DNA of 64,000 nt from Pseudomonas sp. 7SR1 (GCF_900156465.1 NZ_LT707064.1:3256501-3320500); one strand, 5' to 3'; counted from the stretch's first letter, positions 17,307 to 26,966 are shown. Notes: a model not told the origin generated them from the sequence alone. Numbers and translations are program-made.

Positions 17307-18005
17307 ATGTCCGCCTGCCAGACGCCTATCATCGTCGCCCTGGATTTTCCTACCCGTGACGCCGCCCTGAAGCTGGCCGACCAGCTGGACCCCAGCCTTT
17401 GCCGGGTCAAGGTTGGCAAGGAGCTGTTCACCAGCTGCGCTTCGGAGATTGTCGGCACCCTGCGCGACAAGGGGTTCGAAGTATTCCTGGACCTGAAATT
17501 CCATGACATTCCCAATACCACCGCCATGGCCGTCAAGGCCGCCGCGGAGATGGGCGTGTGGATGGTCAACGTGCACTGCTCCGGCGGTCTGCGCATGATG
17601 GCGGCCTGCCGTGAGGTACTGGACCAGCGCAGCGGGCCGAAACCGCTGCTGATCGGCGTGACCGTGCTGACCAGCATGGAGCGTGAGGATCTGGCGGGGA
17701 TCGGCCTGGACATCGAGCCTCAGGAGCAGGTGCTGCGCCTGGCGGCCCTGGCCCAGAAGGCGGGCATGGACGGCCTGGTATGTTCAGCGCTGGAAGCCAG
17801 TGCGTTGAAGTCGGCACACCCGTCGTTGCAACTGGTGACACCGGGGATTCGTCCGGCGGGCAGCGCCCAGGACGACCAGCGCCGCATCCTGACTCCGCGC
17901 CAGGCATTGGACGCCGGTTCCGATTACCTGGTGATCGGCCGCCCGATCAGCCAGGCGGCGGACCCGGCCAAGGCGCTGGCGGCGGTGGTGGCCGAGCTGG
18001 CCTGA
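17307..18005 (+). CDS. pyrF: Orotidine 5'-phosphate decarboxylase
   Basis: Converts OMP to UMP, the last step of de novo pyrimidine synthesis; cytosolic. 232 residues, the normal bacterial length. The catalytic [10 protein letters not shown] motif (Asp62, Lys64, Asp67) and the phosphate-binding VTPGIRP and DYLVIGRPI segments are present. The ATG at 17307 fits the family N-terminus ([14 protein letters not shown]). It is a stand-alone gene in a 292-bp divergent gap with the two-component system; a strong palindrome follows it. Confidence 0.97.
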   Translation: MSACQTPIIVALDFPTRDAALKLADQLDPSLCRVKVGKELFTSCASEIVGTLRDKGFEVFLDLKFHDIPNTTAMAVKAAAEMGVWMVNVHCSGGLRMMAACREVLDQRSGPKPLLIGVTVLTSMEREDLAGIGLDIEPQEQVLRLAALAQKAGMDGLVCSALEASALKSAHPSLQLVTPGIRPAGSAQDDQRRILTPRQALDAGSDYLVIGRPISQAADPAKALAAVVAELA

Positions 18006-18024
18006 TTCGACACGCATGGGCCGT

Positions 18025-18052
18025 GGTGGGCGCGAGCAAGCTCGCGCCCACC
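18025..18052. repeat. Perfect REP-like palindrome between pyrF and an oxidoreductase
   Basis: Arms GGTGGGCGCGAGC and GCTCGCGCCCACC, 13 bp each and perfectly complementary, with a 2-nt loop. This is the style of Pseudomonas REP sequences. It sits in the 57-bp gap between converging genes and may double as a transcription stop for both. Only one unit is present. Confidence 0.75.
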
Positions 18053-18062
18053 ATTATTTCGC

Positions 18063-19067
18063 TCAGACCTTGAGCACGAGCTTTCCGAAATTCTCCCCGC
18101 TGAACAGTTTGGTCAGCGTCTCGGGGAATGTCTCCAGCCCTTCGACGATGTCTTCCTTGCTCTTGAGCTGCCCCTTGGCCATCCAGCCGGCCATTTCCTG
18201 CCCGGCGGCGGCGAACTGCGCGGCGTAGTCCATCACCACGAAGCCTTCCATGCGTGCCCGGTTCACCAGCAGCGACAGGTAGTTGGCCGGTCCCTTCACG
18301 GCTTCCTTGTTGTTGTACTGGCTGATGGCGCCGCAGATCACGACGCGAGCCTTGAGATTCAGGCGGCTGAGCACCGCATCCAGGATGTCGCCCCCGACAT
18401 TGTCGAAATACACATCCACTCCCTTGGGGCATTCACGCTTGAGACCGGCGTGGACGTCTTCATTCTTGTAGTCGATGGCGCCATCGAAGCCCAGTTCATC
18501 GATCAGGAACCTGCATTTGTCGGCTCCGCCGGCGATGCCCACCACGCGGCAGCCCTTGATCTTGGCGATTTGCCCGGCAATGCTGCCCACGGCGCCGGCT
18601 GCGCCCGACAGCACCACGGTTTCACCGGCCTTGGGGGCGCCGACGTCGAGCAAGGCAAAGTAGGCGGTCATGCCGGTCATGCCCAGCGCGGACAGATAAC
18701 GGGGCAGTGGCGCCAGTTTCGGATCGACCTTGTAGAAACCTCTCGGCTCGCCCAGGAAATAATCCTGCACACCCAAGGCGCCATTGACGTAGTCCCCGAC
18801 CGCGAATCCAGGATTGTTCGAGGCAATCACCTGGCCCACGCCCAAGGCTCGCATCACCTCACCGATACCCACCGGGGCGATGTAGGACTTGCCTTCGTTC
18901 ATCCAGCCGCGCATGGCCGGGTCCAGGGACAGATATTCGTTCTTCACCAGAATCTGGCCAGGCCCCGGTTCGCCGACCGGTACTTGCTGATAAGTGAACG
19001 TCTCGCGGGTGGCGGCGCCCACCGGGCGTCTGGCGAGCAGGAACTGGCGATTGGTCTGGGCAGTCAT
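18063..19067 (-). CDS. NADP-dependent medium-chain oxidoreductase (CurA/leukotriene B4 reductase-like)
   Basis: 334 residues. NRQFLLARRPVGAAT and LSLDPAMRGWMNEGKSY are typical of the zinc-independent MDR subfamily that reduces alpha,beta-unsaturated carbonyls. The nucleotide fold has SGAAGAVGSIAGQIAKIKG, followed by YFDNVGGDILDAVL. Substrates in this family include 2-alkenals and curcumin; the physiological one here is unknown. The ATG at 19067 is preferred to a GTG at 19076. It is divergent from the SDR gene across a 226-bp gap. Confidence 0.92.
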   Translation of the reverse strand: MTAQTNRQFLLARRPVGAATRETFTYQQVPVGEPGPGQILVKNEYLSLDPAMRGWMNEGKSYIAPVGIGEVMRALGVGQVIASNNPGFAVGDYVNGALGVQDYFLGEPRGFYKVDPKLAPLPRYLSALGMTGMTAYFALLDVGAPKAGETVVLSGAAGAVGSIAGQIAKIKGCRVVGIAGGADKCRFLIDELGFDGAIDYKNEDVHAGLKRECPKGVDVYFDNVGGDILDAVLSRLNLKARVVICGAISQYNNKEAVKGPANYLSLLVNRARMEGFVVMDYAAQFAAAGQEMAGWMAKGQLKSKEDIVEGLETFPETLTKLFSGENFGKLVLKV

Positions 19068-19293
19068 GGCTGGCACTCAAGGTAAATGAAGCTTTGTTGA
19101 TAGACCGTCGAGGCATTTGCCGCAAGGTTTTGCCGACACAGCGAATGCACCTTGATCCAACGCAGTGATAGTGGCTACCGCTGCGTCATCACTGGCACCC
19201 ATGAATGCCCAACCGGCATCTGGATAGTGCTGCCGTGCCACGGGGGGCTGTGGCTACACTGGCACGACCCCGCATTCTTCGAGGAACAGGACA

Positions 19294-20055
19294 ATGAGCA
19301 TGACGTTTTCCGGGCAGGTGGCAGTGGTTACGGGCGGCGCCGCAGGCATCGGCCGCGCTACCGCCCAGGCGTTCGCGGCGCAAGGGCTGAAAGTGGTCGT
19401 GGCGGATCTGGACGCGGCCGGCGGCGAAGACACGGTGCGCTCGATCCTGGACGCCGGCGGCGAGGCGGTGTTCGTGCGCTGCGACGTGACGCTGGAACCT
19501 GACGTGCAGAGCCTGATGAACGCGGTGATCGATACGTATGGCCGCCTCGACTACGCCTTCAACAACGCCGGGATCGAAATCGAGAAGGGCAAGCTGGCCG
19601 ACGGCACCCTCGATGAGTTCGACGCGATCATGGGCGTCAATGTGAAGGGCGTCTGGCTGTGCATGAAGTATCAGTTGCCGCTGCTGCTGGCCCAGGGCGG
19701 TGGCGCCATTGTCAATACTGCCTCGGTGGCCGGCCTTGGGGCGGCGCCGAAGATGAGCATTTATGCGGCCTCCAAGCATGCCGTGATCGGCCTGACCAAG
19801 TCCGCCGCCATCGAGTACGCCAAAAAGAAGATCCGCGTGAATGCGGTCTGCCCGGCGGTGATCGATACCGACATGTTCCGCCGTGCCTATGAAGCGGATC
19901 CGAAAAAGGACGAGTTCGCCAACGCCATGCACCCGGTGGGGCGTATCGGCAAAGTGGAAGAGATCGCCAGCGCCGTGTTGTATCTGTGCAGTGACGGCGC
20001 GGCATTCACCACCGGCCATTCCCTGGCGGTTGACGGTGGCGTCACTGCTTTTTGA
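19294..20055 (+). CDS. Short-chain dehydrogenase/reductase
   Basis: 253 residues, classical SDR. The cofactor motif TGGAAGIGRA, the DLDAAGG acidic residue after strand 2 (favouring NAD), NNAG, the catalytic Ser of TASVAG and YAASKHA (Tyr-x-x-x-Lys) are all present; the C-terminus ends HSLAVDGGVTAF. The reaction is an alcohol/ketone interconversion of unspecified substrate. A GAGGAACAGG ribosome-binding region precedes the ATG. It is a single gene, with a strong terminator just after it. Confidence 0.92.
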   Translation: MSMTFSGQVAVVTGGAAGIGRATAQAFAAQGLKVVVADLDAAGGEDTVRSILDAGGEAVFVRCDVTLEPDVQSLMNAVIDTYGRLDYAFNNAGIEIEKGKLADGTLDEFDAIMGVNVKGVWLCMKYQLPLLLAQGGGAIVNTASVAGLGAAPKMSIYAASKHAVIGLTKSAAIEYAKKKIRVNAVCPAVIDTDMFRRAYEADPKKDEFANAMHPVGRIGKVEEIASAVLYLCSDGAAFTTGHSLAVDGGVTAF

Positions 20056-20071
20056 AGAAGCTTGTAGGAAG

Positions 20072-20100
20072 AAGCCCGCACTGGTTGCGGGCTTTTTCTT
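20072..20100 (+). terminator. Rho-independent terminator of the SDR gene
   Basis: Stem AAGCCCGCA / TTGCGGGCTT with a 4-nt loop, followed by TTTTCTT, starting 17 bp after the SDR stop. Confidence 0.9.
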
Positions 20101-20269
20101 TGATGGTAGGAAATTTCTTGAATGAATCCGCCAATGTGTTTCAAAGGGTGAGAATCGGCGGTTTTGGCGCCGTTGTCGTACCTCGTTCCTGGACACCCTG
20201 TGCTTAACTGTTTTCCTAAAAACAAACTGTTTCCAGAAATAAAACAAACGCTTAGGAGCTTGGTTACTC

Positions 20270-21661
20270 ATGGAATTGAGAATCGACCGACAGGCCCTGG
20301 TGCCTGTCGTGCAGCAAATTGTCGACGCGCTGGCCGGCTGGATTCGACAGGATGCGGTGCAACCGGGAACTCGCCTGCCATCCATCCGGCAACTGGCGCG
20401 GGATAACCTGCTGAGCCAGTCCAGTGTCAGTGAAGCGTGCGAGCGCCTGGTCGCCCAAGGCATACTGGCGTCCCGTCACGGCTCGAGCTTCTTCGTGGCG
20501 CCACCAGCCTTGGCCAGGTGTACGCCCGGCGACTGGCCGGATGACGCGTCCCTCACCCAGGCTGGCCTGGTCGATGATGCCCAATGGGAACTGCACCTGG
20601 GCTGCGGCGGGCTGCCTGAGCGCTGGCGCGAGAGCGATGACCTGGGTTATGCGATCCGCCAGGTGACCCGCACCGACATGGCGGGGTTGTTCAATTACAG
20701 CACGCTGTTGGGGCTGCCTGCGCTGCGGGAGCAATTGTCCAGGCGTCTGAAGCAGCTCAATATCAATGCCGGCGCGGACCGGATCCTGACCACGACGGGA
20801 GCCACCCATGGGCTGGACCTGATCGTGCGGACCCTGCTTCGGCCGGGGTGTTGCGTGGTGGTGGAGAGCCCCGGCTATCCAAGCCTTTTCGAATTGCTCA
20901 GGCTTCACCGGATCGACATGATCGAATTGCCCAGGACTCCACGGGGCCCGGACGTGGAGGCATTGCAGGCGCTATTGGCCAGTCACCGGCCCAGCGCCCT
21001 ATTCATCAACAGTGCCTGCCATAACCCGACCGGAAGCAGCCTGGCGCCCGCCGTGGCCCAGCAGTTGCTGCAACTGGCAAAAAAACACGCCCTGCTGGTG
21101 GTCGAGGACGATGTCTATGCTGACTTCCAGGGCGCCACACGGACCCGGCTGGCGGCGCTGGATGCCGATGTCCTCTATGTGGGCAGTTTCTCGAAAACCC
21201 TCAGCAGCTCGTTACGAGTCGGTTTCGTGGCGGCCGGACCTGGCATCGTCGAGCGGTTGAGCGCGGTCAAGGGGATCACCAGCATGGGCGGTTCGCGGTT
21301 CTGTGAGTCAGTGGTGGCCAGCCTGTTGGCCAACGGCGCCTATCGCAAACTGGCCCAGCGTCAGCGACAGCGATTGGGTGTCGATATGGCGGCGGTGCTG
21401 CAGGTGCTGGAGGATGCCGACTGGACGGTCTTCGGCAAGCCGGCCGGCGGGCTGTTCATCTGGGCCCGCCCGCCCCGGTGCGATCACGCTGGGCTGCAGC
21501 GCCTGGCCAAGCGGTTCGGCGTGCTGCTGTCCTCACGCACGGCATTCAGTCCTTCAGGCACCGAAAGCGACTGGCTACGGATCAATGTGGCTTATGCACG
21601 GGACCCCAGGGCGCTGGCGTTTTTCCGGGCCAGCGCTTTGGATCGACCTCAAGTGTTCTGA
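20270..21661 (+). CDS. MocR-type PLP-dependent regulator / aminotransferase
   Basis: 463 residues. The N-terminal GntR winged helix ([25 protein letters not shown], residues about 35-60) is fused to a class-I aminotransferase fold: [35 protein letters not shown] and the Schiff-base lysine in [15 protein letters not shown]. Such proteins usually regulate a neighbouring metabolic gene and respond to PLP-amino acid adducts. The obvious target is not present: the chemoreceptor downstream has its own start, and the SDR upstream is insulated by a terminator. Confidence 0.9.
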   Translation: MELRIDRQALVPVVQQIVDALAGWIRQDAVQPGTRLPSIRQLARDNLLSQSSVSEACERLVAQGILASRHGSSFFVAPPALARCTPGDWPDDASLTQAGLVDDAQWELHLGCGGLPERWRESDDLGYAIRQVTRTDMAGLFNYSTLLGLPALREQLSRRLKQLNINAGADRILTTTGATHGLDLIVRTLLRPGCCVVVESPGYPSLFELLRLHRIDMIELPRTPRGPDVEALQALLASHRPSALFINSACHNPTGSSLAPAVAQQLLQLAKKHALLVVEDDVYADFQGATRTRLAALDADVLYVGSFSKTLSSSLRVGFVAAGPGIVERLSAVKGITSMGGSRFCESVVASLLANGAYRKLAQRQRQRLGVDMAAVLQVLEDADWTVFGKPAGGLFIWARPPRCDHAGLQRLAKRFGVLLSSRTAFSPSGTESDWLRINVAYARDPRALAFFRASALDRPQVF

Positions 21662-21770
21662 AAACGACGGAGCTGTAGCTTTTTGCCATTATTCCGACGC
21701 CAGCATCTTGTGTTGGAGGGCATCTCGTTGCGAATCTGCGGATACACAAACTGGCAGAGGACTGAGCGCA

Positions 21771-23735
21771 ATGATTTCGGCCGTGCAAGGACGTTTTGCC
21801 AACCTCGGTATGGCGAAGAAATTGGGGATCGGGTTTGTCCTGGTGCTGCTGCTCACCGCTGTGGTGGCAGCCATCGGTGTCTGGTCCCTGCAAACCATCA
21901 GCCAGCGCTTCGGTGATCTGAAGCAGATGTCGTCCCTTAACAGCGAGCTGCTCAAGGTCCGGCTGCTGGAGCAGGAATATGCCCTGCGCTCCGATCCCAA
22001 GACGGTCGACGCCCTGCGCCAGGGCGTCGACGGGCTGATTGTCCTGGCCAACGACCTCAAGGCGAAATCGACGGCCAACGTGCCGGTGATGAATGACGTC
22101 GAACAGGCCCTGTCGGCGTATCGCAAGGCGTTCGATGAATTTGTCGAGTTGAACCAGAGCAAGGAGCTGGCGCTGGAAATGGCCAGTTGGTCGGTCTCCA
22201 GCGTTGCCAATAACCTGGATGTGCTGCAGGCGGGGCTGGCGGATGACGGCGCCTATAACCTGAAAGACTCCGAAGGCAAGGAGGGCGCTGAATTCATCGA
22301 GCAGGCCAACCAGGTCAGCGAGGTGTCGCGCCTGATGCTGCAGGCCATGAACGAAGCGCGGGTCCGTCTCGACCAGAGCCGCAAGGGCAATGAAGAAGCG
22401 GCACAAGGCGACATCGAACAGGCCGAGCAGGCCATGAAACAGGCCGAGGCGCTCAAGACCGCCGTCAAGGACGCAGGTTACCAGACCGTGCTCAACGAAG
22501 TGGCCGGGCACATCGCCGGATTCAAACAGCAGCTTGCCGACTACACCGGCCTGCTGGCCAAGGAAAAGATTGTCTACCGACAATTGCACGAACGCGCGGC
22601 CCAGGTCGTGGAACGGGTCAACCAGGCCTATAGCGCCGAAGACGGCGCCATGCAGGCGGAGTTGAAGAAGAACTCGCTGTTGATCATCGGTTCGTCGGCC
22701 CTGGCCTTGCTGGTGGGCCTGGTTGCGGCCTGGATCATTACCCGGTTGATCGTTGCACCGTTGCGCACGGTCATCCGCGTGGCCCAGCAGATAGCATCGG
22801 GCGATCTGAGGGCCACGGTGGAGGTGACGCGCCGGGATGAGATCGGCCAACTGATGCTTGCGATGCAGCAGATGGGGGCCGGCCTGAGCAGTATCGTCAG
22901 CGGTTTGCAGGCCGGTATCGAACAGTTGGCCAATTCTGCCCAGTCCCTGTCGGCCGTGACCGAACAGACCAACCTGGAAGTCAGCAGCCAGAAAGAGGAA
23001 ACCGAGCAGGTCGCCACGGCCATGAACCAGATGACCGCCACCGTGCACGATGTGGCACGCAATGCCGAAGAAGCGGCCCAGGCGGCCCAGACCGCCGACG
23101 ACAAGGTCGAAAGCGGCCAGCAGGTGGTGCGCCAGAGCATGGTGCGCATTGAACAGTTGGCCGATTCGGCTACATCGGCCAGCTCCAGCATCGAAAGCCT
23201 CAGCGCCGAAATCCAGAACATCGGCACCGTACTGAGTGTGATCAAGAGCGTCGCCGAGCAGACCAACCTGCTGGCGCTCAATGCCGCCATCGAGGCGGCA
23301 CGGGCCGGCGAGCAGGGCAGGGGCTTCGCGGTGGTGGCCGATGAAGTGCGGGCCCTGGCCCGGCGCACGCAGCAGTCCACCGAGGAAATCGAGCGGCTGG
23401 TCAGCGCGTTGCGTTCAGCTGCCCAGACCTCCGTACAGCAGATCCAGAGCAGCGGCGAATTGGTGAAGATGGCGGTCAGCGATGCGCTACAGACCGAAAG
23501 CGCCCTGGGCAGCATTGCCGCGGCGGTGTCCCTGATACAGCAGATGAACCAGCAGATCGCCGCGGCGGCGGAGCAGCAGAGCTCCGTCGCCGAGGAGATC
23601 AATCGCAGCGTCACCAGCATCCGCGCCAGTGCCGATCAATCTTCCCTGGCGATGCAGGGCAACGCGACGTCCAGCGTCGAGCTGGCGCAGTTGGGCGTTG
23701 AGCTGAAGGGGATGGTGGGGCATTTCAGGTTGTGA
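21771..23735 (+). CDS. Methyl-accepting chemotaxis protein with helical bimodular-type sensor
   Basis: 654 residues. TM1 lies about 18-38. A periplasmic all-helical domain of about 260 residues (helix starts such as [20 protein letters not shown]) has the size and composition of HBM ligand-binding domains (McpS-type, often sensing organic acids). TM2 is about 301-323, followed by HAMP and a signalling domain. The hairpin motif [23 protein letters not shown] begins near residue 492. It would control flagellar chemotaxis through CheA/CheW; the ligand is unknown. The frame is open upstream to 21303, but that part overlaps the MocR gene and is not MCP-like. Confidence 0.9.
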   Translation: MISAVQGRFANLGMAKKLGIGFVLVLLLTAVVAAIGVWSLQTISQRFGDLKQMSSLNSELLKVRLLEQEYALRSDPKTVDALRQGVDGLIVLANDLKAKSTANVPVMNDVEQALSAYRKAFDEFVELNQSKELALEMASWSVSSVANNLDVLQAGLADDGAYNLKDSEGKEGAEFIEQANQVSEVSRLMLQAMNEARVRLDQSRKGNEEAAQGDIEQAEQAMKQAEALKTAVKDAGYQTVLNEVAGHIAGFKQQLADYTGLLAKEKIVYRQLHERAAQVVERVNQAYSAEDGAMQAELKKNSLLIIGSSALALLVGLVAAWIITRLIVAPLRTVIRVAQQIASGDLRATVEVTRRDEIGQLMLAMQQMGAGLSSIVSGLQAGIEQLANSAQSLSAVTEQTNLEVSSQKEETEQVATAMNQMTATVHDVARNAEEAAQAAQTADDKVESGQQVVRQSMVRIEQLADSATSASSSIESLSAEIQNIGTVLSVIKSVAEQTNLLALNAAIEAARAGEQGRGFAVVADEVRALARRTQQSTEEIERLVSALRSAAQTSVQQIQSSGELVKMAVSDALQTESALGSIAAAVSLIQQMNQQIAAAAEQQSSVAEEINRSVTSIRASADQSSLAMQGNATSSVELAQLGVELKGMVGHFRL

Positions 23736-23823
23736 TGCGCTGAGGGGATACTGGCAAGAGGGATATTCCCGTCGGGCTGCCAGGTGCCCTGTCATCGATA
23801 CCGCATCGGGATCGCAAAAGGCT

Positions 23824-23842
23824 GGGGCTGCCATGCAGCCCC
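23824..23842. terminator. Hairpin between the MCP gene and the converging hypothetical gene
   Basis: GGGGCTGC-CAT-GCAGCCCC is a perfect 8-bp-arm palindrome in the 151-bp convergent gap. It lacks a clear T-run, so it is only a tentative terminator. Confidence 0.4.
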
Positions 23843-23886
23843 GCAGAGGGTGAGCCCCCCTTGTCCTCGATGATGGTGTCGGGACC

Positions 23887-24657
23887 TCAGTCGTAGACTT
23901 TCTTTTTCTTCCAGTCCGATTCCGCTTCGACTTCCTTGAGCCCTTCGGTCAACTGGTTGACCTCGCCCTCGACGGGCTGGGTGCTGGCCAGGACCATGGC
24001 GTTGGCGCGGGCCAGGAGTTTTTCCAGGTAATCCAGCTGTTCGGCGTAGACCTGGGGATCCTGCTGCTTGCGCAGGTATTGCACGCCGCGCTCGAAGGCC
24101 AGGCGTGCCTGCCCGGGTTGTTCCTGCTGCAAGGCCTGTTGACCGAGGTTGTTGAAGAATTCGATGTGCAGCAGGACCAGGATATGGCGCACCTCACGAA
24201 TCCAGCGCTTGGCTTCGTTGGGCGGCAGGAAACCGTCCTGGGCGGCACGGGTGATCTGGCCATGCAAGGCCTCGAGCAGGAAGCGCACGTCCTTGGCCTT
24301 GGCTTCGGTCTGGATCGGTGCCGGAGGATTGTTCACCGGGATCGATTCGCCCTGAGCGGCCAATGCATTCAGTTCGTCCAGGCGAGCCTTGACCGCGGCG
24401 TTACCCTTGTCGAGATTCAGCAAGCGCTGGCAGACATTGATCTCGAGGCGAGTGATCAACAGCTTCAGGGCCGGTGTCATCAGCTGGCCGGGGAAGGTTT
24501 CGGTCAGCTCGCCGCAGCGACGCAGGCGGTCGTTGAGTTCAACCTTGGTACGGGCCTTTTCCAACTTGTTGTTTTCCGCCACATGATTCATGTAGCCAAT
24601 GGCGATCAACAGTGCGATCCCGGCTACGACGAGCAGGGTGATCATGAGTGGTGTCAC
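23887..24657 (-). CDS. Membrane-anchored helical protein of unknown function
   Basis: 256 residues. A single N-terminal transmembrane segment (residues about 4-22, MITLLVVAGIALLIAIGYM) is followed by a mostly alpha-helical, charged domain with coiled-coil potential (NNKLEKARTKVELNDRLRRC, then TPR-like helices QVYAEQLDYLEKLLARANAMV). The C-terminus is lysine-rich (SDWKKKKVYD). Proteins like this are sometimes labelled DNA repair ATPase, but no nucleotide-binding motif is seen. GTG at 24657 is preferred because AGAGG lies 8 nt upstream; the ATG at 24645 has no ribosome-binding site. Confidence 0.75.
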   Translation of the reverse strand: MTPLMITLLVVAGIALLIAIGYMNHVAENNKLEKARTKVELNDRLRRCGELTETFPGQLMTPALKLLITRLEINVCQRLLNLDKGNAAVKARLDELNALAAQGESIPVNNPPAPIQTEAKAKDVRFLLEALHGQITRAAQDGFLPPNEAKRWIREVRHILVLLHIEFFNNLGQQALQQEQPGQARLAFERGVQYLRKQQDPQVYAEQLDYLEKLLARANAMVLASTQPVEGEVNQLTEGLKEVEAESDWKKKKVYD

Positions 24658-24924
24658 CGGTAAGACCTCTTTTATGGGGTTCGCATACTTCAGTGTAGTG
24701 GCTTGGCTTTTAAGCGCATAGGCCCGTGCGGCGTCATTAGACGGGCGTCGTACTGTTCGTGGGGCTTGCAGCGGCCTAGATGCACATTGCCACTATTTGC
24801 CGAGCGCGACTATAGCGTCTTGGCGGACGACAGAATATAGGCGCCAGAGACCGGACGGGAAAAATCTGCGGATCCGTTCCAAACCGGGGGAAGTCATTGA
24901 TTTAAATAAATTTATACGTGGGGG

Positions 24925-24953
24925 TTGACGACCTACCAATCCATCCATAGAAT
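24925..24953 (+). promoter_or_regulatory. Sigma-70 promoter of the tRNA operon
   Basis: -35 TTGACG (24925-24930), 17-bp spacer, -10 TAGAAT (24948-24953), followed by a GC-rich discriminator GCGCGCC typical of stringently controlled stable-RNA promoters. The first tRNA begins 62 bp downstream of the -10. The rest of the 358-bp gap upstream holds nothing else I can identify. Confidence 0.85.
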
Positions 24954-25015
24954 GCGCGCCACTTACAGCGTAAAGCACTCAGCCAAGCGCCATAAGCAGT
25001 GAATGTTGTACGTGT

Positions 25016-25091
25016 GTCCCCTTCGTCTAGTGGCCTAGGACACCGCCCTTTCACGGCGGTAACAGGGGTTCGAGTCCCCTAGGGGACGCCA
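25016..25091 (+). tRNA. tRNA-Glu (anticodon TTC), copy 1
   Basis: 76 nt including encoded CCA. The acceptor stem pairs GTCCCCT with AGGGGAC, the anticodon loop reads CTTTCAC and the T-arm is GGGGTTCGAGTCCCC. First gene of a four-tRNA operon; identical to copy 2. Confidence 0.97.
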
Positions 25092-25093
25092 AT

Positions 25094-25169
<76 letters not shown>

Positions 25170-25274
25170 ATTTTAAACAGTCTTGCTTCAAGGCAAGATT
25201 GAGTGAAACCAGAACCGATACCTTCGGGTCAGGATCTGGGCACTGGAACACACACCATGTGTTCCGGGCAGCGT

Positions 25275-25350
25275 GTCCCCTTCGTCTAGTGGCCTAGGAC
25301 ACCGCCCTTTCACGGCGGTAACAGGGGTTCGAGTCCCCTAGGGGACGCCA
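25275..25350 (+). tRNA. tRNA-Glu (anticodon TTC), copy 2
   Basis: Identical in sequence to the copy at 25016, including CCA. It is separated from the first tRNA pair by a 105-nt spacer. Confidence 0.97.
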
Positions 25351-25353
25351 TTT

Positions 25354-25429
<76 letters not shown>

Positions 25430-25440
25430 AATTCAAGAAA

Positions 25441-25467
25441 ACGCCGCTCATCGAGCGGCGTTTTTTT
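25441..25467 (+). terminator. Rho-independent terminator of the tRNA operon
   Basis: Stem ACGCCGCTC / GAGCGGCGT with a 3-nt loop, followed by a run of seven T. It ends 17 bp before the converging AraC-type gene. Confidence 0.95.
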
Positions 25468-25483
25468 ATGTCCGCAGAATACC

Positions 25484-26353
25484 TCAACCCTCCAGGCTAT
25501 GGACCAGGTTCTCAAGCGCCTCCACGCTGGCGTCGTCCGGCGAAGGCTGGATGACGATCGTCGCGCGCATCTGGCGAGCCAGGCGATATTCGCTGGGTGT
25601 GCAGCTAGCGTACTGCTTGAAGGCACGGGCGAAGTAGGACGGGTCCTTGAAACCGGCTTCGTAGCCAATGCTGGTGATGGGCATCTCGCTGTTGTCCAGC
25701 AGTTCCTTGGCGAAGCTCATGCGTTTGTTCAGCACGTAGTCGGTGAAGCCCAACCCGTTGGCTTCCTTGAACAGGCGACTGAAGCGAAACGTCGTCATGC
25801 CGCAGCGTTTGGCCAGGTCCCGTTGGTCGATGCTGTCGCGAAAGTGCTGGTCGATGTACAGCATGATATGGCTCAAGGCCTGGTGCTTCTGATGCCCCGA
25901 CGTCAGGCGGATGCTGTCCGGCAGGGTAGGGGCATGGTCGATCTGCGAGGCTTTACCCCGGCCAAGGGCGTTGCGCCGCAGCTCGCATAATTGCACCAGG
26001 GCCGCCAGGTAGCGTTTCCTTTCGGTGGCCGACAGGGGCAGCACCATGTATTCCCAGACGCTGGAGCGCATCGCCCAGACCGCCAGCTCTTCGGAATGCT
26101 GCACCGTGAACATGGTAATGGGGATGGCGGGTACCGTGCGCTTGATCTCCAGCAGGCGCCTCAGGCCGGGGGTGTCCGGCCGGTCGAAATGGATGCAGAT
26201 CATGTCCACCTGCTCTGCGCCGGGCAACATGGCATGTTTGCCCAGTGTGCAGATGCAGGATTCCTCGAACTGAGTGATGAGTTCATTCGTGGACCGATCA
26301 TGGGTCAGATCGAACCACAACAACTTTGGCTTTCCGGTCAGATTCGACGTCAT
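25484..26353 (-). CDS. AraC-family regulator with degenerate receiver-like N-terminus
   Basis: 289 residues. Residues 1-115 align by pattern with a response-regulator receiver (MICIHFDRPDTPGLRRLLEIK, then ITMFTVQ, then YMVLPLS), but the phospho-acceptor Asp is replaced by His55 and the conserved Lys by Leu105, so phosphorylation is unlikely. Residues about 170-270 form an AraC DNA-binding domain with two helix-turn-helices (LAKRCGMTTFRFSRLFKEANG, ITSIGYEAGFKDPSYFARAFKQY). It faces away from the Flp/Tad pilus genes across a 276-bp gap, so control of that cluster is a natural inference. In P. aeruginosa the Flp locus is controlled by a different type, the LuxR-like PprB. Confidence 0.85.
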   Translation of the reverse strand: MTSNLTGKPKLLWFDLTHDRSTNELITQFEESCICTLGKHAMLPGAEQVDMICIHFDRPDTPGLRRLLEIKRTVPAIPITMFTVQHSEELAVWAMRSSVWEYMVLPLSATERKRYLAALVQLCELRRNALGRGKASQIDHAPTLPDSIRLTSGHQKHQALSHIMLYIDQHFRDSIDQRDLAKRCGMTTFRFSRLFKEANGLGFTDYVLNKRMSFAKELLDNSEMPITSIGYEAGFKDPSYFARAFKQYASCTPSEYRLARQMRATIVIQPSPDDASVEALENLVHSLEG

Positions 26354-26506
26354 GTGCCTGTCCAGGTGGTTCTTCCTGCCCTTTAGCCGGAAGTATCGTC
26401 AATGTGCCATCATCTCGCCGAATAAATTCTTCTAAGAAATCGATCCCTTATCTCCATCCCCCCTCAGTGTCGGCTGCGGCGCGGGGTGATGTCCTCTGCG
26501 CGAACC

Positions 26507-26544
26507 TGCGCAAAAAAGTCCTAGGGATGTGCAAAATCCTCCTA
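26507..26544 (+). promoter_or_regulatory. Imperfect 17-bp direct repeat upstream of flp1 (candidate activator site)
   Basis: Copies at 26507-26523 (TGCGCAAAAAAGTCCTA) and 26528-26544 (TGTGCAAAATCCTCCTA) match at 13 of 17 positions, with 21-bp start-to-start spacing, i.e. two helical turns. This is the geometry of AraC-type half-sites. They end 85 bp before the flp1 ATG. Possible promoter elements lie near 26572 (TTGCAT), but no convincing -10 is seen. Confidence 0.5.
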
Positions 26545-26629
26545 ACGGCTCTCCCGCCCCCCTGACTAGGGTTGCATCAGGCAGTTCGCAATGTACTGCC
26601 TTTAAAACAACCCCGATGAGGTGTGCGAA

Positions 26630-26824
26630 ATGACTCTTCAAACAATCAAGGCTTCGGTAGTGAAGTTCGCCAAAGATGAAGACGGCCTGACCATTGTGGA
26701 ATACGCAGTGGCCGGCGGGTTGATCACGGTACTGGTGGCCGCTGCCTTCGTTCTCCTGGGCGGTGCCGTGAATACCAAGATCCGTGCCCTGTGCCAGGCC
26801 GTCAACGGCAACGTTGCCTGCTGA
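26630..26824 (+). CDS. flp: Flp type IVb pilin, copy 1
   Basis: 64 residues. A short charged leader ends in KDEDG19, the prepilin peptidase site, followed by LTIVEYAVAGG with Glu+5 and Tyr+6 typical of Flp pilins, then a single hydrophobic helix. The mature pilin would be 45 residues. Two cysteines near the C-terminus (CQAVNGNVAC) could form a small disulfide loop. It is the major subunit candidate of the Tad pilus. GAGG lies 8 nt before the ATG. Confidence 0.95.
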   Translation: MTLQTIKASVVKFAKDEDGLTIVEYAVAGGLITVLVAAAFVLLGGAVNTKIRALCQAVNGNVAC

Positions 26825-26966
26825 TCGTAACCATTACGGCAGGGGACGCGGCAACTTTCATGGAATAGCGCTTGCGACTCTTTAGCAGTGAGTACAACCA
26901 ACTGATTCGAATGGATCTCGCGCTGTCCCCCGACCCCAGCTTCTTTCCGAAGACGAGGTAAATGAA

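Noticed and set aside
21303..21770. Extension of the chemoreceptor into the MocR gene
   Set aside because: The added residues are a frame shadow of the MocR C-terminus; the MCP fold starts at 21771 with its first membrane helix.
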